Positions 59,688 through 64,000 of a DNA stretch of 64,000 nucleotides are shown here, one piece after another. Origin of the DNA: Lachnocurva sp029100405. GTDB lineage: Bacteria; Bacillota; Clostridia; Lachnospirales; Lachnospiraceae. The DNA lies in assembly GCA_046263755.1 (NCBI GenBank), contig JBJYZC010000012.1:32609-96608 (forward strand), read 5' to 3'. A program made the position numbers and the translations under genes. Positions within the stretch are counted from its first letter, which is position 1. Each line of letters opens with the position of its first letter. The notes under the pieces are model-generated. The model had not been told where the DNA came from, did not search any database, and was given only the letters and a program-made list of their open reading frames with translations.

Positions 59688-59987
59688 ATGGACAAGATCA
59701 CTTCTGATGTCCGTCATAAACAGTGGCTTGATATCATCCATGCCTGTAACGCCAGCGGTCTTACAAGAACGGCCTGGTGTGAACAGAACGGTATCAATAT
59801 CAAAACCTTTTATTACTGGCAGCGTCAGCTTCGCCGCGAAGCGCATGATGCACATATGACGGCTCTGCCCGCTGAACCTGAAGTTACTTTTGCCGAGGTT
59901 GCTCTTCCGGCATCTCCCAAACCGCTTACGATTATACTGGTAATGCGTCCAAATGAAAAGGCAAAATCCTCCGTCCCATTGTACTAG
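59688..59987 (+). pseudogene. IS66-family TnpA, truncated
   Basis: A 99-residue frame with the IS66 accessory (TnpA) N-terminus: HKQWLDIIHACNASGLTRTAW then CEQNGINIKTFYYWQRQLR, a helix-turn-helix. The family is normally about 110-130 residues and continues into tnpB and tnpC; here it is cut after TFAEVALPASPKPLTIIL and no tnpB or tnpC follows. The cut lies at a 37-bp direct repeat. A good AAGGAGG precedes the ATG. A small hairpin (GAAAAAATC/GATTTTTTC) lies in the leader. Confidence 0.8.
59927..59963. repeat. 37-bp direct repeat, right copy
   Basis: Identical to 56234-56270, 3.7 kb away in the same orientation. It lies within the broken IS66 tnpA frame. Confidence 0.75.
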
Positions 59988-60028
59988 AAAAGGCCCATGG
60001 AAAATCATCTTTCCCATAAGCCTTTTCT
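59986..60028 (-). terminator. Probable terminator of the GH25 gene
   Basis: An imperfect stem (AGAAAAGGC.. / ..GCCTTTTCT) lies 77 bp past the lysozyme stop codon. On the minus strand the 3' arm carries CCTTTTCT, a weak T-run. Confidence 0.5.
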
Positions 60029-60104
60029 CCATCTTCTCTACTTCTGTTTCCTTAACCATTCGGCATTCCGCCGAACCCCGCATCGTCCTGTTCGCTCCCA
60101 GCCC

Positions 60105-62183
60105 TTAGAAATATGACGTATTCATATCCACATTTCCATTGATTCCAGGAATGCTTCCCTTACTGGAATACTGCCAGACATCGTAATTTCTTGACAATCC
60201 GCAATAGGTATTATAGCGAGCGCACCAGATCGAAGCATTCGATACGATACCACTAAGATTCATATTGTGATTAAAGAAAGAATAACTGGCATAGACACCA
60301 CCCCGGTAGCCCGCCGCATTGACTGTCTTCACGAAAGCGTTGGCAATCGCCGTATTCATCTCAGCTGAATTATTCTTCATGTTTCCTTCGATATCGATAT
60401 AAATCGGAAGGGATACACCGCCCTGTTCCCGGGCCAGTTCAACGGCAAGAGACGCCTCTTCTACTGCCTGTGCTTCACTCTTAGCATCCGAATAGAAATA
60501 AATACCGACCTTCACTCCGTTTGCTTTCGCATTCTTCATATTTTTCGCGTAATAGGGATCCCTGGCCAGCGCACCGGTGCTTGTTCCCCGATAACCACAA
60601 CGAATGATGGCAAAAGAGATTGCGCTCTTGGCCTGCGACCAGTTGATATTGCCCTGCCACTTCGAAACATCAATGCCTGTTCCACCAGTCAGAAGGACAC
60701 CATCTGAGCCGAAATTATACTTGATGCCGCCGATGACCTGTGAACCCGTTACCTTATTGCCGTTGGAATCGAAGTAATACCGGTTCCCGTTAATGGTTTG
60801 CCAGCCGTAGTAAGTTGTCTCCACTGTTGCGGTGTGATACGACTTTCCACTCTCATAGTCGCCGACCGTAGCAGCCTTCGAACCGGAAGTATCTGTATAG
60901 AGCGGCGTCTTGTTATCATTTGCATAGAGAGGATCGCTGCTGCCATACACTTTCACCTGATATGTAACTGTAATGTCACTTCCATCCTCTGATTGATAAT
61001 CTACATTGACCTGGGTATCACAATCGTTCTGCAAACCAGAAACTGCCTGTAAGACAACCGACTTGCCATCTGCAGCTTTAGTTGCAGTAACTGCTCCGGT
61101 GTTCTCAGAAACTGCCTCCCTGACCATAGCACCATCTCTGGAAACACTTGCCTCTAACGCATTCTTGTCCTTTGCAGCATAGAGAACAATATTGTCCCCA
61201 TTCACTACGGTTTTCAATACCTGTGATTCCGTCGTATTCTGATAATTGGTAGTTTCCTTCTTTGAGCTGTCCACATGGGCAACCGTATCCTTGATCTCGG
61301 CTTCTACCGGGACCTCAACCTTCGGTTGAGGGTCCGGTACATGTTCCTTGACCTTTTTTACCACATTTGCAACTGGTTTATATTCAATTTTATCTTTGAC
61401 ATTGGCATCCGAAGAGAACTTCTGGGCAGAAAAACCGTCTACCGGAAGAAAACAAACCTTATAGTTTCCAGCATCGATTTTATTCAGATAGATCAGGCCA
61501 TCCTGATCCTTGTCCTCATAAGTATTCCCCTTGATCTTGGACAAAGCCTCGTTATAGGCTGCAATATCATTATTCTTTTCAATCTGCAGGGCATCACCAA
61601 GCGTTACAGCCGTTCCGGTTGCCGCATTGACATGATTTCCATCGGACAACTCTTTCGTAGCCGCATCTACTTCCGAAGGATCCTTTACTGCCTGATTCAC
61701 CTGTTGCTGCAAGGCATCTGAATAAGCCTGTCCGGCAATATTCAAGGAATTTGCCGCAGCAATCTTCGCATCATCTAGAGTGATTGCATCATTATAGGTG
61801 CTAATAGACTTGTACTGATTCGGATCGATCAACTTCACCCTAAAATCGACACCGCTAATCTTCTTCCCGGCGTCATCGTTGAAGTAAATATTCAGATCCT
61901 TCTGAATAGAAGTAGTAGCCAATGTCACCTGTCGGAAGGTCGGAACTGTCACTTGGACATTCTGAACATCAACCGATTCCGGTTCCTCCACCTTCTCCGG
62001 TTTCTTCTCTTTCCCCTTAGCCTTTTCCTTGGCGGTCACCTGCCTGGCATCGTTTGCCTGCATTCGGTTGACAACGATTCCTGTTGTAATGCCGGATGCT
62101 GCAATTATGGCAACCACAAGTCCGGTAATGATCTTCTTTTTCAAAGACAAGGCCAATAGTTTCGATAATAAGTTCTTCATCAT
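60105..62183 (-). CDS. GH25 family lysozyme with membrane anchor and wall-binding repeat
   Basis: A 692-residue exported muramidase. A single N-terminal membrane segment (IITGLVVAIIAASGITTGIV) anchors it. A Lys/Glu-rich linker and several Ig-like or SpaA-like regions follow. Next come choline-binding-type aromatic repeats (GWQTINGNRYYFDSNGNKV, then IGGIKYNFGSDGVLL) near 480-515. The C-terminal GH25 domain begins GIDVSKWQGNINW and has the catalytic IYIDIEGN, with GVYASYSFF after it. I start at the ATG at 62183; a purine-rich AGGAAT lies just upstream. It cuts peptidoglycan, likely in remodelling. It stands between IS remnants but has normal host-like composition. Confidence 0.88.
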   Translation of the reverse strand: MMKNLLSKLLALSLKKKIITGLVVAIIAASGITTGIVVNRMQANDARQVTAKEKAKGKEKKPEKVEEPESVDVQNVQVTVPTFRQVTLATTSIQKDLNIYFNDDAGKKISGVDFRVKLIDPNQYKSISTYNDAITLDDAKIAAANSLNIAGQAYSDALQQQVNQAVKDPSEVDAATKELSDGNHVNAATGTAVTLGDALQIEKNNDIAAYNEALSKIKGNTYEDKDQDGLIYLNKIDAGNYKVCFLPVDGFSAQKFSSDANVKDKIEYKPVANVVKKVKEHVPDPQPKVEVPVEAEIKDTVAHVDSSKKETTNYQNTTESQVLKTVVNGDNIVLYAAKDKNALEASVSRDGAMVREAVSENTGAVTATKAADGKSVVLQAVSGLQNDCDTQVNVDYQSEDGSDITVTYQVKVYGSSDPLYANDNKTPLYTDTSGSKAATVGDYESGKSYHTATVETTYYGWQTINGNRYYFDSNGNKVTGSQVIGGIKYNFGSDGVLLTGGTGIDVSKWQGNINWSQAKSAISFAIIRCGYRGTSTGALARDPYYAKNMKNAKANGVKVGIYFYSDAKSEAQAVEEASLAVELAREQGGVSLPIYIDIEGNMKNNSAEMNTAIANAFVKTVNAAGYRGGVYASYSFFNHNMNLSGIVSNASIWCARYNTYCGLSRNYDVWQYSSKGSIPGINGNVDMNTSYF

Positions 62184-62343
62184 ATTCCTATTCCCATAAC
62201 AACTAGCAATTAACAATATTTTAATATTATATCATAGTCGGCAATATATTAGGAGGTTAGAAATAATTATACGTTATCCCCTTCTCCTTCCTGCTATTCT
62301 GAAATTCAGTAACAGGAAGAGTGTATGTTGACTTCCAATAAAG

Positions 62344-62661
62344 CAGGAGTTTTATATTAATCTGCTGCTCTCAAATCTGTCTGCCTTGGTCAAATGTGCA
62401 GCAGATCAGAAAATTGAATCTCATAAAAAGGAAAAGAACAGATACCGCTACCAGGCAAACAGGGCCTATATCATAGGACGTAGAAAAATGTTTATTGCCA
62501 GGTTCCTTGCAAGTACCTGCAGCCTTTCCCTATTGGACAATATATTTGAAGGTGCGTGTGCTAACCGATCGCAGATTCAACCCGGCAGACGCGATCCCCG
62601 AAAAAAGAAAGCAGACGCCCGCGACCGGAAGCACTTTAATAATCGCAAATTCGTTTTATAA
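62344..62661 (+). pseudogene. IS4-family transposase, C-terminal fragment (copy 2) with element end
   Basis: The frame starts without an N-terminus at QEFYINLLLSNLSALVKC and ends RKHFNNRKFVL, the normal C-terminus of the transposase. DNA beyond (to 62860) matches the other remnant at 57044-57370. The part 62343-62523 is shared with 63449-63629. No DDE active site remains, so it is inactive. Confidence 0.85.
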
Positions 62662-62860
62662 ATACCGCGCACCTTCACAACTGATACTATCAAATAGTTC
62701 AAGCTGTCTCAACTCTTGACAGCTTATTCATCATGTCTAAAAAATAGCATTTGCCTAGCTCCGGCTGTCATTTCCTTCAAAAAAATAGGAGCAGCTGAAA
62801 TGATCAAACTTTCAAGTGCTCTCGGTTGACGCTAGGTATACCACGTTGGTGCCTGTCACC
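62535..62860. mobile_element. IS4-element end, second copy of the 327-bp segment
   Basis: Nearly identical to 57044-57370, differing mainly by one A in a run and a few substitutions. It ends in GGTGCCTGTCACC. Confidence 0.8.
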
Positions 62861-62865
62861 AACGT

Positions 62866-63057
62866 GCCGACCTCTTCGCTGTGGTGATTGCCTATCGGTA
62901 TCTTCTTCCGAATGATGAATTCAAAGAGTTCAAGAAGGAGCTTATCAAGTTGATCAATAAGACCGTCAAGAGGGCCTCCACTCTTACCGAAGAGAAATTG
63001 ATCACAGCTATGGGATTCCCCAATAATTGGAAAGACATCAGCAAATACAGGGTGTAA
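62866..63057 (+). pseudogene. Abi-family (Abi_2) protein, C-terminal remnant
   Basis: An open frame of 63 codons without a start, directly after the IS end. It reads ADLFAVVIAYRYLLPNDEF, a Lys-rich helix, then LITAMGFPNNWKDISKYRV and stop. The pattern LFAVxIxxxYLLPxxxF plus MGFPxNW is the ending of AbiD/AbiF-type abortive-infection proteins. The rest of the gene has been replaced by IS sequence, so this is a relic. Together with the ATPase pair and phd-doc it marks the region as a former defence-rich site. Confidence 0.65.
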
Positions 63058-63206
63058 ATGTAAGGCTATCACATCTAAAATCGCGTGAAATATTTTTGTA
63101 ACATTGTTGCATTTTCTTAACGGTGCCTGTCACCAACGTGTTTTTCTAATGTTTCAATATAATCCCTGCGTATTATTGTAATGTTTTCTTAACAGTGCCT
63201 GTCACC

Positions 63207-63641
63207 AGATATCGTACGCTGCCCGGAAACAAGAAAAAGGTAACTGAGGATATCCCAATCCGCGTGATCTCAGTTCCCCTCGATGGCGGTGAGACGGAAT
63301 ATCTTGCAACTACGATCTTTGATGAAAGCCTGACATCTGATGATTTCAAGGAACTCTATTTTATGCGCTGGCCAATCGAGTCAAAGTACGAAGAGCTGAA
63401 AAATCAGTTCCTATTGGAAGAATTTTCAGGCGCTACCAGCACATCAATTGAGCAGGAGTTTTATATTAATCTGCTGCTCTCAAATCTGTCTGCCTTGGTC
63501 AAATGTGCAGCAGATCAGAAAATTGAATCTCATAAAAAGGAAAAGAACAGATACCGCTACCAGGCAAACAGGGCCTATATCATAGGACGTAGAAAAATGT
63601 TTATTGCCAGGTTCCTTGCAAGTACCTGCAGACTTTCATAA
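63207..63641 (+). pseudogene. IS4-family transposase, middle fragment (copy 3)
   Basis: Open from the junction after GTGCCTGTCACC (63195) to a stop at 63641. It holds the IS4 signature: YFMRWPIESKYEELKNQF carries the Y-x2-R-x3-E-x6-K motif. Before it are the strands GGETEYLATTIFDESL. The N-terminal third with the first two catalytic Asp and the C-terminal basic tail are missing; the frame ends ASTCRLS where copy 2 continues. Inactive. Confidence 0.85.
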
Positions 63642-63792
63642 ACAATATTTTCCGGGGTCACGTGCTGAGCCAAGACGCTTCTGCAGAACAATATGTGGTA
63701 TTTTCGGAAATTCGTGTCCACAATTACTTGTGTTTCACCCTCATTTCTGATTGAAGCCCGCTCTTGTTCATTAAAGACTCTTCCGCAGACAA

Positions 63793-63830
63793 TAAAAAAA
63801 GACCACCGAAGAAAAAATTCCTCGATGGCC
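63793..63830 (-). terminator. Intrinsic terminator of the last (partial) gene
   Basis: GGCCATCGAGGAA pairs with TTCTTCGGTGGTC on the minus strand and is followed by TTTTTTTATTG, 36 bp after the stop of the partial gene. Confidence 0.85.
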
Positions 63831-63865
63831 TGTTGCCAGATTCCAAATTCTGTTAAATTTTCAAA

Positions 63866-64000
63866 TTACGGCTCTCTGATTTCCGGATCCCGGAACTCCT
63901 CGTCCCGGATGATCGTCGCTTCCTCCAGCCGGAATTCCACGACCTGCTCGTTCCCATAATTTGTTCCATAGACCCGGTACGTCTTGCTTTCATCCCAGTG
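63866..64000 (-). CDS. C-terminal end of an unknown protein (5' part outside the window)
   Basis: The minus-strand frame is open from the window edge to TAA at 63866-63868, giving 44 residues: HWDESKTYRVYGTNYG, QVVEFRLEEATIIRDEEF and DPEIREP. The frame looks coding, and a good terminator follows. The fragment is too short and unspecific for me to name the family. Confidence 0.6.
   Translation of the reverse strand, partial: HWDESKTYRVYGTNYGNEQVVEFRLEEATIIRDEEFRDPEIREP

Noticed and set aside
59679..60083. 134-codon minus-strand frame over the IS66 fragment
   Set aside because: Antisense to the recognisable TnpA helix-turn-helix, and it spans a terminator-like hairpin.
63693..63959. 88-codon plus-strand frame at the right edge
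   Set aside because: It runs through a terminator and opposes the partial minus-strand gene, which has better coding character.

Overview
This window reads as a chromosomal segment of a low-to-mid GC Bacillota, most likely a Clostridia or Lachnospiraceae-type bacterium. That placement is inferred from gene content: type III glutamine synthetase, a uvrC-hprK-murB-rapZ-whiA-crh block in Firmicute order, a PHP-type tyrosine phosphatase, and Shine-Dalgarno sites of the AGGAGG type throughout. Most of the window is ordinary core genome with a mid GC look. The stretch at about 57.4-59.6 kb is clearly AT-rich and looks acquired.

Layout. 0-20 kb is nearly all on the minus strand. After the tail of a class A penicillin-binding protein it carries glnN, asnB, fba, a lipid kinase, then crh, whiA, rapZ, murB, an M18 aminopeptidase, hprK, uvrC and ftsH, followed by a polar amino acid ABC importer and a histidine phosphatase. 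A possible structured RNA lies at 20.5 kb. 21-26.5 kb (plus) has an AraC regulator, maf, a small conserved-looking protein, a nuclease-like protein and an EamA permease. 26.6-31.7 kb (minus) is a potassium unit: KtrB, KtrA, a 51-residue membrane peptide, and a KdpD-like/KdpE two-component pair. 32-40 kb is nickel and redox related: hypA, two hypB genes, a 967-residue Fe-S/FAD oxidoreductase, birA and larE. 40-53.5 kb holds a PatB-like lyase, an M3 peptidase, lysA, a divergent PAP2 protein, a DUF3737 protein, cpsB, three zinc-ribbon membrane proteins and a coiled-coil protein. 53.5-64 kb is accessory: a HEPN/MNT pair, a GGDEF protein, phd-doc, an AAA ATPase with a possible TOPRIM partner, IS66 and IS4 remnants, an Abi remnant and a GH25 lysozyme.

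The most unusual feature is the repeat landscape. (1) Many genes end in a minisatellite whose unit includes the stop codon (glnN, glnQ-like, araC, kdpD-like, hypB2, pepF, cpsB). (2) Similar repeats with unit lengths divisible by three sit in frame inside proteins (Maf, the EamA permease, the DUF212 protein, a coiled-coil protein), apparently in surface loops. (3) Two families of long palindromes of constant length (86 and 88 bp) lie in gene-free gaps, flanked by extra copies of their arms in convergent orientation. None is explained by an ordinary IS, CRISPR or terminator.

Several genes suggest joint function. HprK and a Crh-like HPr lacking the phosphotransfer histidine lie in the same block and point to catabolite control. 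KtrAB sits with its own sensor kinase and regulator. HypA/HypB and LarE all handle nickel, but no hydrogenase or urease structural gene is visible here. The 56.2-60 kb island combines toxin-antitoxin and ATPase-based defence genes between two 37-bp direct repeats. All calls are from reading the sequence; no database search was possible.
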